Program-made: the position numbers and the translations under genes | From: Clostridiales bacterium | GTDB taxonomy: Bacteria > Bacillota > Desulfotomaculia > Desulfotomaculales > VENG01 | Direction of reading: 5' to 3' | Assembly: GCA_021736985.1 (NCBI GenBank) | Contig: JAIPEW010000003.1 | Span: 1 to 64,000, forward strand | DNA: 64,000 nt | Shown: in pieces, positions 47,141 to 55,769 of the stretch | Numbering within the stretch: position 1 is the first letter of the stretch | How the letters are laid out: each line of letters starts with the position of its first letter | The notes under the pieces: generated by a model | What the model was told of the DNA's origin: nothing | Databases searched by the model: none | The model's input: the letters and a program-made list of their open reading frames with translations, nothing else

Positions 47141-47283
47141 GTTTAATCCTCCCTTCAATTGCTTTGATTGTTCTTATAGATATGTATTAAGGGAAAAATA
47201 TGTTACTTTATGTTTTTTACTTATAAGGTTAAATTTTTATTATTGTTGAATAGTATGTATATAACAAGGAAAGGAGGTGTTTT

Positions 47284-47859
47284 ATGTCAACCACGGGTAC
47301 AAATTATGATAATGAAAATAATATTATGGAAAATATGCTGGAAAAGCTTCTTGAATACAGGGATAAAGAGGATTTTAAGGATAGAGACCTGCAGGTTATG
47401 TTAAGCTTGTTAAATTTATTAGGAATAGTGAATATGCTAAATTTGAGACAAAAAGTTGGTAGTAAAGATCAGGCTGAATCATCACAGGGACAACTGCCTT
47501 TTAATCCTGCTCTCCTTTTGAATTTACTGGGAGGTAACCAGCAGGGCGCAGGGCAAGGACTTGATATTAGTAAAATAATGGGCCTGGTAAACAGTTTTAT
47601 GGGGGGGGGTCCAGCAAGCACAGGTGCGTCGCAGTCACATGATAATAGCTCTGAAAAAGAACAACAAGGAGGAAGTGCAGCCGGTAAAATGAAAGTAGAA
47701 AAAAATACTTATAAATCACAAAATAATAGCGATAAGAAAAATTTTAATAAGGCTGCTGGCAGTACAAATTTTAAAAAGAATGAAGGAAAAAAGAATGAAG
47801 GAAAAAAACAAACAAAAGAAATATTATACTGGGATTTTGAAAATAAAAAGAAGGCTTAA
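47284..47859 (+). CDS. Coat-like low-complexity protein, 191 aa
   Basis: Unrecognised. An N-terminal helix, then LQVMLSLLNLLGIVNML (about 38-54, like the 79-aa protein), a second hydrophobic LLLNLLGG segment, a Gly-rich part, and a Lys/Asn/Gly-rich tail with a tandem KNEGK repeat and final EILYWDFENKKKA. A G9 run (47601-47609) encodes MGGG and is slippage-prone. The strong AAGGAGGTG is 4-5 nt before the ATG. Composition and context suggest a spore-surface protein. Confidence 0.75.
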   Translation: MSTTGTNYDNENNIMENMLEKLLEYRDKEDFKDRDLQVMLSLLNLLGIVNMLNLRQKVGSKDQAESSQGQLPFNPALLLNLLGGNQQGAGQGLDISKIMGLVNSFMGGGPASTGASQSHDNSSEKEQQGGSAAGKMKVEKNTYKSQNNSDKKNFNKAAGSTNFKKNEGKKNEGKKQTKEILYWDFENKKKA

Positions 47860-47922
47860 ATTTATATAAAACATTTTTCAGGGATAAAATAAAAGTACAA
47901 ATACAGTAAAAGAGGTGGAAAA

Positions 47923-48159
47923 ATGACAAATTCAATCAATAAAACATTTGTAGTAGGTGGTTTGTTTAGTGAAGAGGGTGTAAAAGAAATAGAACATAAT
48001 TTGATACAAATTGATGGGGTTGAGCAGGTAGAAGCTTCAGTAAATACGGGTAATGTGGATATTAAATATGATCCAGAAGTAATTCAAGATGTTTATATTA
48101 AGAAGAATTTAGATACACTGGGCTTCTCTCCAAGGGTGTTTGATGAAAAGCAGGCTTAA
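47923..48159 (+). CDS. HMA-fold protein lacking the CxxC metal site
   Basis: A 78-aa protein with the beta-alpha-beta-beta-alpha-beta pattern of heavy-metal-associated domains: VVGGLFSEEGVKEIEHNLIQ, IDGVEQVEASVNTGNVDIKYDP, LDTLGFSPRV. The metal-binding GMTCxxC loop is replaced by GGLFSEE, with no cysteine anywhere, so it cannot bind copper in the usual way. The ATG follows AGAGGTGG. A terminator follows. Confidence 0.8.
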   Translation: MTNSINKTFVVGGLFSEEGVKEIEHNLIQIDGVEQVEASVNTGNVDIKYDPEVIQDVYIKKNLDTLGFSPRVFDEKQA

Positions 48160-48175
48160 AAAGAGCCTGCTTTTT
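48147..48175 (+). terminator. Terminator after HMA-like gene
   Basis: AAAAGCAGGCT/AGCCTGCTTTT arms followed by TTG. The left arm overlaps the gene's last codons. Confidence 0.8.
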
Positions 48176-48212
48176 GCCTGGTATTTAAAAAATTTTTGAA
48201 AGAGGGGTGCCG

Positions 48213-48665
48213 ATGAAACTAGATGCAAAAGCTTTTGCTATATTAGTAGCGAGTTGTTCAGGTGTTGCTATGGCTTTACAGGGGACGATAAATACAGCTT
48301 TAAGTAAAGTGATAGGCCTGTTACAGGCTACATTTGTAGTACATTTTATAGGTTTATCTTTTGTTAGTTTACTGCTTTTTGTTTTCAAGTTTGGGAACGG
48401 AAATCTTGCTTTTTTAATTAAAGCCCCGTGGTATACTTACTTAGGAGGGGTATTGGGTGTTATAATTATTTATACGGTTGTGCTTAGTATACCCGTAGTA
48501 GGGGTGGCTGCAGCTACTACATTTATAATATTAGGACAAGTTTTAACAGCAATACTTGTAGACTGTACTGGTATTTTAGGGATGAATAAATTTCCTTTTA
48601 CCTGGCACAAAGTAATTGGTACTTTTTTAATGGCCGGAGGGGCCTGGTTTTTACTCAAAAAATAG
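48213..48665 (+). CDS. DMT-family membrane protein, YdcZ/DUF606-like
   Basis: A 150-aa integral membrane protein with five predicted segments, half the size of EamA transporters, with SGVAMALQGTINTALSK and a GTFLMAGGAWFLLKK C-terminus typical of the YdcZ family. Substrate unknown. The ATG at 48213 follows GAGGGG. Its 3' end overlaps the convergent ZIP gene by 15 bp. Confidence 0.85.
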   Translation: MKLDAKAFAILVASCSGVAMALQGTINTALSKVIGLLQATFVVHFIGLSFVSLLLFVFKFGNGNLAFLIKAPWYTYLGGVLGVIIIYTVVLSIPVVGVAAATTFIILGQVLTAILVDCTGILGMNKFPFTWHKVIGTFLMAGGAWFLLKK

Positions 48666-49367
48666 TTTTATTCCATACATAATTATGAATCCAAGTATTA
48701 AGCCAGGTAAAAAAATATTTTTTCCCTGGCTGCGAGAGGAAGGTATAAGTTTATCCAGTACAATATATGACATGGCACCGGCAGCAAATGCTAAAAGCAT
48801 GGAAACCAGTGAAAAGGACATGTTGATTAATAATAAGCCCAGTGCAGTACCTGCTGGTGTGATCATACTTACAAATAAATTTATAAGAATTATTTTTATT
48901 CTTGATGCTCCTCCAGCTTTTAACGGCGCTGCGGTAACCATTCCCTCGGGAATATTATGAAGACCGATTGCCAGTGCAATCATCGGGCCTATTTTATCTG
49001 AGCCGGAATACCCGGCAGCTATTGCAAGTCCTTCTGGCATGTCGTGCATAGCAATGCCTATGGCAATAAGATATCCCATACTTAAAAATGTGTGCTTGTT
49101 TTGCGCTGACTGGCTATAATTTATTATTCTGTCAGTAATAAAAACTATTAAAATTCCCAGGATATAACCTGCAGCACATTCTTTAAAGCCTCCCAGTTTC
49201 AGGGCAGAAGGCAGCAAGTCTATTAATATTACAAAAGTCATTATTCCTGATGCAAGGGATAATAAAAAACTAAAAGATGTACCCTCTAATTTTCGAAAAC
49301 ACAGGATAAATAAAGCGCCTAATAATGTTCCCAGTCCTGCTATAAGACCTTGAAGTATTATAATCAT
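48651..49367 (-). CDS. ZIP-family metal transporter
   Basis: A 238-aa protein with eight predicted membrane segments. The binuclear metal motifs HDMPEGLAIAAG and HNIPEGM are the ZIP signature in segments 4 and 5, so it imports divalent metal such as zinc, iron or manganese. Its ATG overlaps the stop of the L,D-transpeptidase (ATGA), implying coupled translation. Confidence 0.93.
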   Translation of the reverse strand: MIIILQGLIAGLGTLLGALFILCFRKLEGTSFSFLLSLASGIMTFVILIDLLPSALKLGGFKECAAGYILGILIVFITDRIINYSQSAQNKHTFLSMGYLIAIGIAMHDMPEGLAIAAGYSGSDKIGPMIALAIGLHNIPEGMVTAAPLKAGGASRIKIILINLFVSMITPAGTALGLLLINMSFSLVSMLLAFAAGAMSYIVLDKLIPSSRSQGKNIFLPGLILGFIIMYGIKLFFE

Positions 49368-49936
49368 GATTGTTTACAACTTTCAGGTATAATAATTTTT
49401 TTGCCGGGGTAAATTAAATCAGGATTTGGTAATTGATTATACTGCAATATTTTTTCTGGATTCAAATTAAATTTTTTAGCTATTTTCCAAATAGTATCCC
49501 CTTTAGTTATTGTATATACATGTTTACCCTGTGTTTTTTCGTGTGCTGGCGGAGTTTTAGTATCATAAGACGTATCTGTACTTTTCCTGGTAATGTATAC
49601 AGGTGTTCCAATGGTTACCTGTGGAAACAATGTTTCTACATCATGATTAAACATTCGTATACATCCATGGGATACTGCATTACCAATGGAAGATGGGGTG
49701 TTAGTACCGTGTATGCCGTAAACGCCATCTGGAATACTAAGTCTCATCCAACGCGTGCCTAATGCACCACCGGGATTTACAATTTTATTTATTATTTTAT
49801 AGTTCCCATTTGGAGTAGGTGTGGAAGGTTTACCAACTGCCACCGGGTATGTATTTACCAACTGTGTGCCGCTGTAATGATACAGCTTACGTAAAGTTGT
49901 ATTTATTTTTAGATGAATACCTGATATGTTGGACAT
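49364..49936 (-). CDS. L,D-transpeptidase (YkuD) with C-terminal LysM
   Basis: 190 aa. The YkuD domain (about 5-115) has the catalytic motif HGxxxxxxxxxxxxSHGCIR with H76, H90 and C92, and a LysM domain (about 142-187, VYTITKGDTIWKIAKKFNLN) binds peptidoglycan. It would crosslink or modify cell wall or cortex peptidoglycan. There is no signal peptide, as in B. subtilis YkuD, a spore protein. The ATG at 49936 follows AAGGAGG by 12 nt; the frame is open to 49981. Confidence 0.9.
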   Translation of the reverse strand: MSNISGIHLKINTTLRKLYHYSGTQLVNTYPVAVGKPSTPTPNGNYKIINKIVNPGGALGTRWMRLSIPDGVYGIHGTNTPSSIGNAVSHGCIRMFNHDVETLFPQVTIGTPVYITRKSTDTSYDTKTPPAHEKTQGKHVYTITKGDTIWKIAKKFNLNPEKILQYNQLPNPDLIYPGKKIIIPESCKQS

Positions 49937-50019
49937 AACAAGTAATAACCTCCTTTTTACCAGTTTATTTTTTATAAGCATTTTAAATACAAATATTTTT
50001 TAATTATTTGGTTATTTTT

Positions 50020-50068
50020 AAAAGGCTATGGTCCAATACAATCTGCAAATTGAAACTACTAGCCTTTT
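50020..50068. repeat. 9-bp inverted repeat upstream of ispE
   Basis: AAAAGGCTA (50020-50028) and TAGCCTTTT (50060-50068) with a 31-nt loop, in the divergent spacer between the L,D-transpeptidase gene and ispE. Confidence 0.4.
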
Positions 50069-50155
50069 ACCTAACTTTTAAAAAGAGTCTTTATACATTA
50101 TTGTGAGCAAAGCTCGTGGGAAATTAATCGTTATTACTTTCAGGGGGGGGAAAAG

Positions 50156-51055
50156 TTGCTTACTATAAATGCACATGCCAAAATCAACCTGACGCTTGAT
50201 GTTACTGGTATATTACCCGATGGTTACCATGAATTAAATACAATTATGCAGTCTTTAGAACTGCATGATACACTTATTATTTCTAGTAGTGTAGCTAATG
50301 AGATTGATAATGGTATTAGCTTGTCTACTGACAGTTCAGAGATCTCAACTGGAAGAGAAAACCTTGTATATAAAGCAGCTAGATGTTTGCAAGAGTATGC
50401 TTCAGTTAGCAGGCCGGTGCACATACATATAAATAAGAGAATTCCTGTTTCAGCCGGGTTGGGAGGCGGTTCTGCAGATGCCGCGGCAGCATTAATTGCT
50501 TTAAATAAATTTTGGGAGACTAACATAGAATGGACAGATCTGTTAAAATTGGCAAGTAATATAGGTGCAGATGTTCCATTTTGTATGCAAGGAAGTACTG
50601 CACTGGCAAAGGGCAAAGGGGAGCAGCTGGAACCTTTGAATCCTTGCCCGGAATTTGGTGTAGTCCTGGTAAAGCCGGATTTTGGTGTGAGTACTGCAAT
50701 GGTATATAATTATTACGACAAGTATTCTAACTTAAATACATATTATACCGGGAATGTGATTGAAGCCCTTATATGTCAAGATCCGAATCAAGTATCTTCT
50801 AGTATAGGAAATGTGCTTGAAATTGTAACTGCAGATATGTATCGAGAAATTAAAGATATAAAGCAAGAATTAAAAGAAGCAGGTGCTTTGAATTCTGAAA
50901 TGACTGGCAGCGGGCCCACTGTATTTGGATTAACTGGTAATATACAAGAGGCCAGGGGTTTAACAACACGATTAAGGAAAGGAAACAGGCAGGTAATAGT
51001 TACATGTATAGGCACTTTTTATCCTAGCTTGCAGAGAATACCTGATAAATATTAA
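50156..51055 (+). CDS. ispE: 4-diphosphocytidyl-2-C-methyl-D-erythritol kinase
   Basis: The GHMP kinase that phosphorylates the 2-hydroxyl of CDP-ME in the MEP isoprenoid pathway. The 299-aa product has HAKINLTLDVTG, the GHMP motif PVSAGLGGGSADAAA (97-111), GADVPFCM and TGSGPTVFGL. The TTG start is preceded by a G8 run that serves as the ribosome site. It follows the coat/transporter block and precedes a GntR regulator. Confidence 0.97.
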   Translation: MLTINAHAKINLTLDVTGILPDGYHELNTIMQSLELHDTLIISSSVANEIDNGISLSTDSSEISTGRENLVYKAARCLQEYASVSRPVHIHINKRIPVSAGLGGGSADAAAALIALNKFWETNIEWTDLLKLASNIGADVPFCMQGSTALAKGKGEQLEPLNPCPEFGVVLVKPDFGVSTAMVYNYYDKYSNLNTYYTGNVIEALICQDPNQVSSSIGNVLEIVTADMYREIKDIKQELKEAGALNSEMTGSGPTVFGLTGNIQEARGLTTRLRKGNRQVIVTCIGTFYPSLQRIPDKY

Positions 51056-51087
51056 AATAATATTTATTAGAGAAGGGAGGATAGCGT

Positions 51088-51768
51088 TTGGGAAATTATA
51101 AGTTGACCCCAATTAAGCTGGACAATTATAAACCTTTGCGTGAACTGGTCTTTGAATCAATGCGGGAAGCTATTATAGGTGGTTTTTTAAAACCCGGTGA
51201 GCGTTTAATGGAAACCCAGCTAGCTGAACAAATGGGAGTTAGCAGGACACCAGTTAGGGAAGCTATTCGTAAGCTTGAGTTAGAAGGTTTTGTAGTTATG
51301 GTTCCCAGAAAAGGTGTATATGTTTCCAATATTTCGGTAAAAGATATTGCAGATGTTTTTGAAGTCAGGGCTGCTCTTGAAGGGCTTGCTGCTGGCCTGG
51401 CAGCAGAAAGAATTACATCAGAAGAATTAGACAAGTTGGAAAAATCCTTGCTGCAAATATCAGAAAGCAATGATGATGATCTTTATGAACTTGTTGAAGA
51501 AGATAAAAATTTCCACGAACTGCTTTATCAAGCTAGTAGAAATGAAAGACTAACAACAATTATAACAAATTTAAAAGATCAAATTGAGCGTTTTCGCACT
51601 ACTTCTTTGGCTTTACCGGGACGCAAGCAAAATGCAATAACGGAGCATAAAAACATCGTAGAAGCTGTAAGTGATAGAAATATTGAGTTAGCACAGGCAC
51701 TGGCAAGTGAGCATATACAGAATGCTGAGCAAAGCTTTTTAAAAGCATTACAGGAGGCAGAAAAATAA
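51088..51768 (+). CDS. GntR-family (FadR/FCD) transcriptional regulator
   Basis: 226 aa. The N-terminal winged helix (RPGERLMETQLAEQMGVSRTPVREAIRKLE-type, about 30-62) binds DNA, and the FCD domain (about 88-220) binds a carboxylate-type effector with metal. It occupies the place of purR in B. subtilis. It overlaps no gene, and the nucleotidyltransferase-like gene starts 1 nt after its stop. The TTG follows GGGAGGA. Target and ligand unknown. Confidence 0.92.
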   Translation: MGNYKLTPIKLDNYKPLRELVFESMREAIIGGFLKPGERLMETQLAEQMGVSRTPVREAIRKLELEGFVVMVPRKGVYVSNISVKDIADVFEVRAALEGLAAGLAAERITSEELDKLEKSLLQISESNDDDLYELVEEDKNFHELLYQASRNERLTTIITNLKDQIERFRTTSLALPGRKQNAITEHKNIVEAVSDRNIELAQALASEHIQNAEQSFLKALQEAEK

Positions 51769-51769
51769 T

Positions 51770-52528
51770 ATGATAGAAGCCCTGGTGCTGGCAGGAAGTC
51801 GTAATGAAGGTGAACTTCGTTATTGTAGTTCAGCAAGTTATGAAGCACTTATACCTTTAGGGGCAAAGTACATGGTAGAATATGTTGTGGATGCACTTTC
51901 TGCAGCAAATTCTATTGGAAAAATAGTTATAGTAGGGCCCGGGAAAGAACTGGCAGACAGGTATGATTTTAATAATATACAAGTTGTTAATCCTGAAGGT
52001 GACATGGTGCAAAATGCTCTAACCGGCTTAAAATACTTAGAGTCTTCTACCAGGATACTTGTAGTTACTGCTGATATACCATTAATTACCCCGGGTGCAG
52101 TAGATGATTTTGTAAGCTTATGCGGTGACCAGCAGGCAGATCTTTATTACCCAGTAATTCCCAGGGAAGTAATAAATAATTATTTCGGTGTTAATAAAAG
52201 GACTTATGTTAATCTTAAAGATGGTGTTTTTACAGGTGGTAATATTTTTTTGTTAAATCCAGTTATGGTATCACAATGTATATCTAAAGGAGAAAAGTTA
52301 ATTAATGCTCGTAAAAGTCCTTTAAAACTGTGCCGTTTAGTGGGATTTATATTCTTAATAAAGTACTTAATGAAGATTGTTACATTACATTCAGCAACAA
52401 GAAAAGCATCCAGTCTTTTAGAAATTAATGGTAAGGCAGTAATTAGTATGTATCCGCAGTTGGGCATAGATGTTGATAAGCCTGGTGATTACGATTTAGT
52501 TAGCAAAAATTTAAAAATAGCCAGGTAA
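51770..52528 (+). CDS. MobA-like nucleotidyltransferase family protein
   Basis: 252 aa. The GT-A Rossmann-type fold is suggested by IEALVLAGS, ALIPLGAKYMVEYVV, RILVVTADIPLITPGAV (an Asp pair for metal/NTP) and GGNIFLLNP. The normal GGxSxRMGxxK loop is replaced by LAGSRNEGEL, so the activity is uncertain. The last part has GIDVDKPGDYDLV, seen in such proteins. It is coupled to the GntR gene. Function unknown. Confidence 0.82.
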   Translation: MIEALVLAGSRNEGELRYCSSASYEALIPLGAKYMVEYVVDALSAANSIGKIVIVGPGKELADRYDFNNIQVVNPEGDMVQNALTGLKYLESSTRILVVTADIPLITPGAVDDFVSLCGDQQADLYYPVIPREVINNYFGVNKRTYVNLKDGVFTGGNIFLLNPVMVSQCISKGEKLINARKSPLKLCRLVGFIFLIKYLMKIVTLHSATRKASSLLEINGKAVISMYPQLGIDVDKPGDYDLVSKNLKIAR

Positions 52529-52612
52529 TTTAAGTATTTATAATAAAAATACGTAATGTCGCTGGATTTTTTGGTAAAAATAGTATTATAAATGAATTTT
52601 ATGAGGTTAAAA

Positions 52613-53815
52613 ATGAGTGAAAATTTTTTACAGAAGGCACAACAAGCTGCTGATATGCTTTCGGGGATTGTTCACCGCACTCCATTGGATTATTCCAGCA
52701 CTTTTAGCCAGCTTACCGGCAGTAATGTTTATTTAAAGCTAGAAAACCTGCAAAAAACAGGTTCTTTTAAAGTGCGGGGAGCGTATAATGCCCTTGCTAA
52801 CTTGAGTTCTGAAGAAAAGCAAAATGGGGTTATTGCTGCATCAGCAGGCAATCATGCCCAGGGAGTTGCCTGGACTGCTTCTAGATTGGGTATGGAAGCA
52901 ACTATAGTAATGCCTGAAAATGCTCCTCTTTCAAAAATTATGGCTACTTCTGCATACGGAGCACAGGTATTGCAAGCTGAAGGCGGGTATGATGAGGCAT
53001 ACAGCCGGGCTGTTTCTATGCAGAAAGAAAAAGGAACTGTGTATATTCACAGTTTTGATGATTATAATATTATGGCAGGGCAGGGAACTATTGGTTTGGA
53101 AGTATTGAACCAACTGCCTGATGCTGATATTGTATTAATCCCGGTTGGAGGCGGCGGGTTAATATCAGGAATTGCCGGGGTTATTAAACAATTAAAACCA
53201 GGTGTAAAAGTTGTAGGTGTGCAAGCTAAAAGTGCTTCGGCCATGCAGGAAAGTAAAGCTACCCAAAAGTTGAAAGAGTCAGCTGTTAAATCTACCATAG
53301 CTGATGGAATAGCAGTTGGAAAGCCCGGCAAAAAGACCTTTGATATAATATCAAACTATGTGGATGATATAGTTACAGTAGATGAAGAAGATATAACTCA
53401 TTCTATATTATTATTGCTGGAAAGGTCCAAGATAGTAGTTGAAGGCGCCGGTGCAGTTGGCCTTGCTGCTCTGCTCCAGAAAAAGGTTGATTTCCCAGGT
53501 AAAAATGTAGTGGCGATTATAAGTGGCGGCAATATTGATATGAATGTTATATCTACAATGATTAAAAGAGGCCTTATTAAAGATGGAAGGCGAATCAGGT
53601 TGAGCTGTACTCTTGAAGACAGGCCGGGGAATTTACAGAAACTTTTAGAGGAAATCTCTCGGTGCAGGGGCAATGTAATTAGCATTAATCACGATCGCGC
53701 AAGTCCCAGGGTTCCATTAAAACAGGCTGAAGTTGAACTAGTTTTAGAAACTAGAAACAAGGAGCATGTACAGGAAATAAAAAATGTCTTAATTGATAAG
53801 GGATATTTAAAATGA
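52613..53815 (+). CDS. ilvA: Threonine ammonia-lyase
   Basis: A PLP-dependent deaminase of threonine to 2-oxobutanoate. The 400-aa product has the PLP lysine K53 in TGSFKVRGA, the glycine loop VGGGGLISG and a single C-terminal ACT domain (about 325-400), the form usual in Clostridia. It may feed isoleucine synthesis or threonine catabolism with the ferredoxin-linked oxoacid oxidoreductase at 26 kb. The ATG at 52613 follows GAGG; earlier ATGs at 52592 and 52601 lack a site. Confidence 0.95.
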   Translation: MSENFLQKAQQAADMLSGIVHRTPLDYSSTFSQLTGSNVYLKLENLQKTGSFKVRGAYNALANLSSEEKQNGVIAASAGNHAQGVAWTASRLGMEATIVMPENAPLSKIMATSAYGAQVLQAEGGYDEAYSRAVSMQKEKGTVYIHSFDDYNIMAGQGTIGLEVLNQLPDADIVLIPVGGGGLISGIAGVIKQLKPGVKVVGVQAKSASAMQESKATQKLKESAVKSTIADGIAVGKPGKKTFDIISNYVDDIVTVDEEDITHSILLLLERSKIVVEGAGAVGLAALLQKKVDFPGKNVVAIISGGNIDMNVISTMIKRGLIKDGRRIRLSCTLEDRPGNLQKLLEEISRCRGNVISINHDRASPRVPLKQAEVELVLETRNKEHVQEIKNVLIDKGYLK

Positions 53816-53852
53816 TTTTTTAAGGAATTTTTACCAATATTATAACTACTTT

Positions 53853-53881
53853 GAAGGAATTTCTAAGCTTATGCCGAAGAT
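53853..53881 (+). promoter_or_regulatory. Sigma-H-like promoter of spoVG
   Basis: GAAGGAATT (RnAGGAwww, AGGA at 53855-53858), 17 bp, then GAAGATT (53876-53882), one mismatch from the GAATww core. The AGGA-GAA spacing equals that of the B. subtilis spoVG sigma-H promoter. Confidence 0.55.
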
Positions 53882-53924
53882 TCAACATACAATGGTAAGT
53901 TATGGCTAGAAGGGTGGTGAGAAA

Positions 53925-54185
53925 ATGAATGTAACAGACGTGAGAGTACGTAAAATTCTCACTGATGGCAAAATGAAAGCCATTGTTTCAGTAACTTTAA
54001 ATGATATGTTTGTTATTCATGATGTAAAAGTTGTAGAAGGACAAAGCGGGCTGTTTGTTGCAATGCCAAGTCGAAAAACCCCAAGTGGTGAATTTAAAGA
54101 CATTGCGCATCCAATTAATTCCTCGGCCAGGGAAGTAATTCAATCTGCGGTGTTAGAAGCATATGAAAGAGCCCTAGTAGTCTAA
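53925..54185 (+). CDS. spoVG: Septation/stage V regulator SpoVG
   Basis: An 86-aa nucleic-acid-binding regulator. The family sequence [30 protein letters not shown] and [21 protein letters not shown] is complete. In Bacillus it affects asymmetric septation. The ATG follows GGTGG. It precedes glmU, as in B. subtilis, but with a terminator between. Confidence 0.98.
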   Translation: MNVTDVRVRKILTDGKMKAIVSVTLNDMFVIHDVKVVEGQSGLFVAMPSRKTPSGEFKDIAHPINSSAREVIQSAVLEAYERALVV

Positions 54186-54196
54186 TCTAACTTTTT

Positions 54197-54224
54197 AAGA
54201 GAGCACTGGTGCTCTCTTTTTTAT
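54197..54224 (+). terminator. Terminator after spoVG
   Basis: AGAGAGCAC/TGCTCTCT hairpin followed by T6. Confidence 0.88.
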
Positions 54225-54366
54225 TAATATTCAAAAAATTAAATTTGAAGGGAATTATATATTTTTATAGAATTAAGTTTCTTGCTGTGTAACATTATGA
54301 ATACTTGGATTAATGAACAGAGTAAATATAAGTATTATAATTTTTTTTACAAAGGAGGCCTTGGGT

Positions 54367-55719
54367 ATGAAAAATGCAGCAGTAGTGCTGGCCGCAGGAA
54401 AAGGTTCTAGGATGAAATCTAAAAAACCCAAGGTATTGCATGATGTTTGCGGTTTGCCGATGCTAAATCATGTAATTAATGCTGTGGAAAAAGCAGGGGT
54501 GGATAAAACTGTAGTAGTTATAGGGCATCAAGGCAAAAAAGTAGAAGAAATTTTAAATGAAAATGTTTTACCTGTTTACCAGCATGAACAGTTGGGTACG
54601 GCCCATGCTTTGTATCAGGCTAGAAACGCCCTGGAAATAGATGAAAGGTATGTCCTTGTTGTTTGTGGTGATACACCATTGATCAAGCACGAAACCTTAA
54701 AAAGCTTAGTAGAAAAAGCTAAAAGTACCGGGGCTGTTATAACAATGTTAACTGCTAATGTTAATAATCCGGAGGGCTACGGGCGGGTTATCAGGGATGC
54801 ACAAGGAAATGTCGTGAAAATTGTGGAACAAAAGGATGCAGCACCGGAAGAGCAAATAATTAAGGAAATTAATACTGGAATTTATTGTTTTGCAAACAGG
54901 GATCTTTTTGATGCATTATCTAATCTAGATGCCGGTAATGCCCAGGGTGAATATTATCTCACGGATATTATAGAATATTACGTGCAAAATGGGTATAAAG
55001 TTTGTACAGTAGATTGTAATAATCCCAGGGAAGTACAGGGTGTTAATGACCGTCATCAGCTGGCTGATGCAGAAAAATTTATGCGCAGCAGTATATTAAA
55101 TGATCTAATGTTTTCTGGTGTTACAATAAAAGACCCGGAAAATACACATATTGGTAGTAGTGTGTCAATAGAAAAGGATACAGTAATATATCCCTTCACT
55201 ATAATAGAAGGTGAGACTGTAATTGGAGAAGATTGTTCTATTGGGCCCTATACCAGGCTTAGTAATGTTAAAATGGGTAATAATACGGAGGTGAATAATT
55301 CAACTGTACTGGATTGCCAGATTGGTAACCACTGTACTGTAGGTCCTTACGCGTATATACGCCCTCAATGTATCATCGGTCATAGAGTTAAAATAGGAGA
55401 TTTTGTTGAATTAAAAAAGGCTGTAATTGGTGATGGAAGTAAAGTACCTCATTTAACTTACATAGGAGATTGTCATGTTGGTGAAGAGGTTAATGTTGGT
55501 GCTGGTACAATTACTTGTAATTATGACGGTATAGAAAAACATCATACTTACATAGATGACGGCGCTTTTATAGGAAGTAATGCAAATTTGGTTGCCCCGG
55601 TATCTATTGGTAAAAATTCTATTATAGGCGCGGGATCAACTATAACTAAAGATGTTCCTTCCGGGGCCCTGGGAGTAGCCCGGGGCAAACAAAAAATCTA
55701 TGATAGGAAGAAAAAGTGA
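54367..55719 (+). CDS. glmU: Bifunctional GlcN-1-P acetyltransferase/GlcNAc-1-P uridyltransferase
   Basis: Makes UDP-GlcNAc for the cell wall. The 450-aa product has the N-terminal uridyltransferase domain with LAAGKGSRMKSKKPK and a C-terminal left-handed beta-helix of hexapeptide repeats with the acetyltransferase region NYDGIEKHHTYIDDGAFIGSNA. The ATG at 54367 lies 8 nt past AAAGGAGG. glmU-prs is the conserved order. Confidence 0.98.
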   Translation: MKNAAVVLAAGKGSRMKSKKPKVLHDVCGLPMLNHVINAVEKAGVDKTVVVIGHQGKKVEEILNENVLPVYQHEQLGTAHALYQARNALEIDERYVLVVCGDTPLIKHETLKSLVEKAKSTGAVITMLTANVNNPEGYGRVIRDAQGNVVKIVEQKDAAPEEQIIKEINTGIYCFANRDLFDALSNLDAGNAQGEYYLTDIIEYYVQNGYKVCTVDCNNPREVQGVNDRHQLADAEKFMRSSILNDLMFSGVTIKDPENTHIGSSVSIEKDTVIYPFTIIEGETVIGEDCSIGPYTRLSNVKMGNNTEVNNSTVLDCQIGNHCTVGPYAYIRPQCIIGHRVKIGDFVELKKAVIGDGSKVPHLTYIGDCHVGEEVNVGAGTITCNYDGIEKHHTYIDDGAFIGSNANLVAPVSIGKNSIIGAGSTITKDVPSGALGVARGKQKIYDRKKK

Positions 55720-55769
55720 AATGATAAGGGGAAATTGCATGAGAACTTTATTAACTGGAGGTTCACAGG

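Noticed and set aside
47170-47235. Sigma-K promoter for the minus-strand 112-aa gene
   Set aside because: CATAAAGTA is present, but the nearest AC is at 15 bp rather than 17; not reported as a feature.
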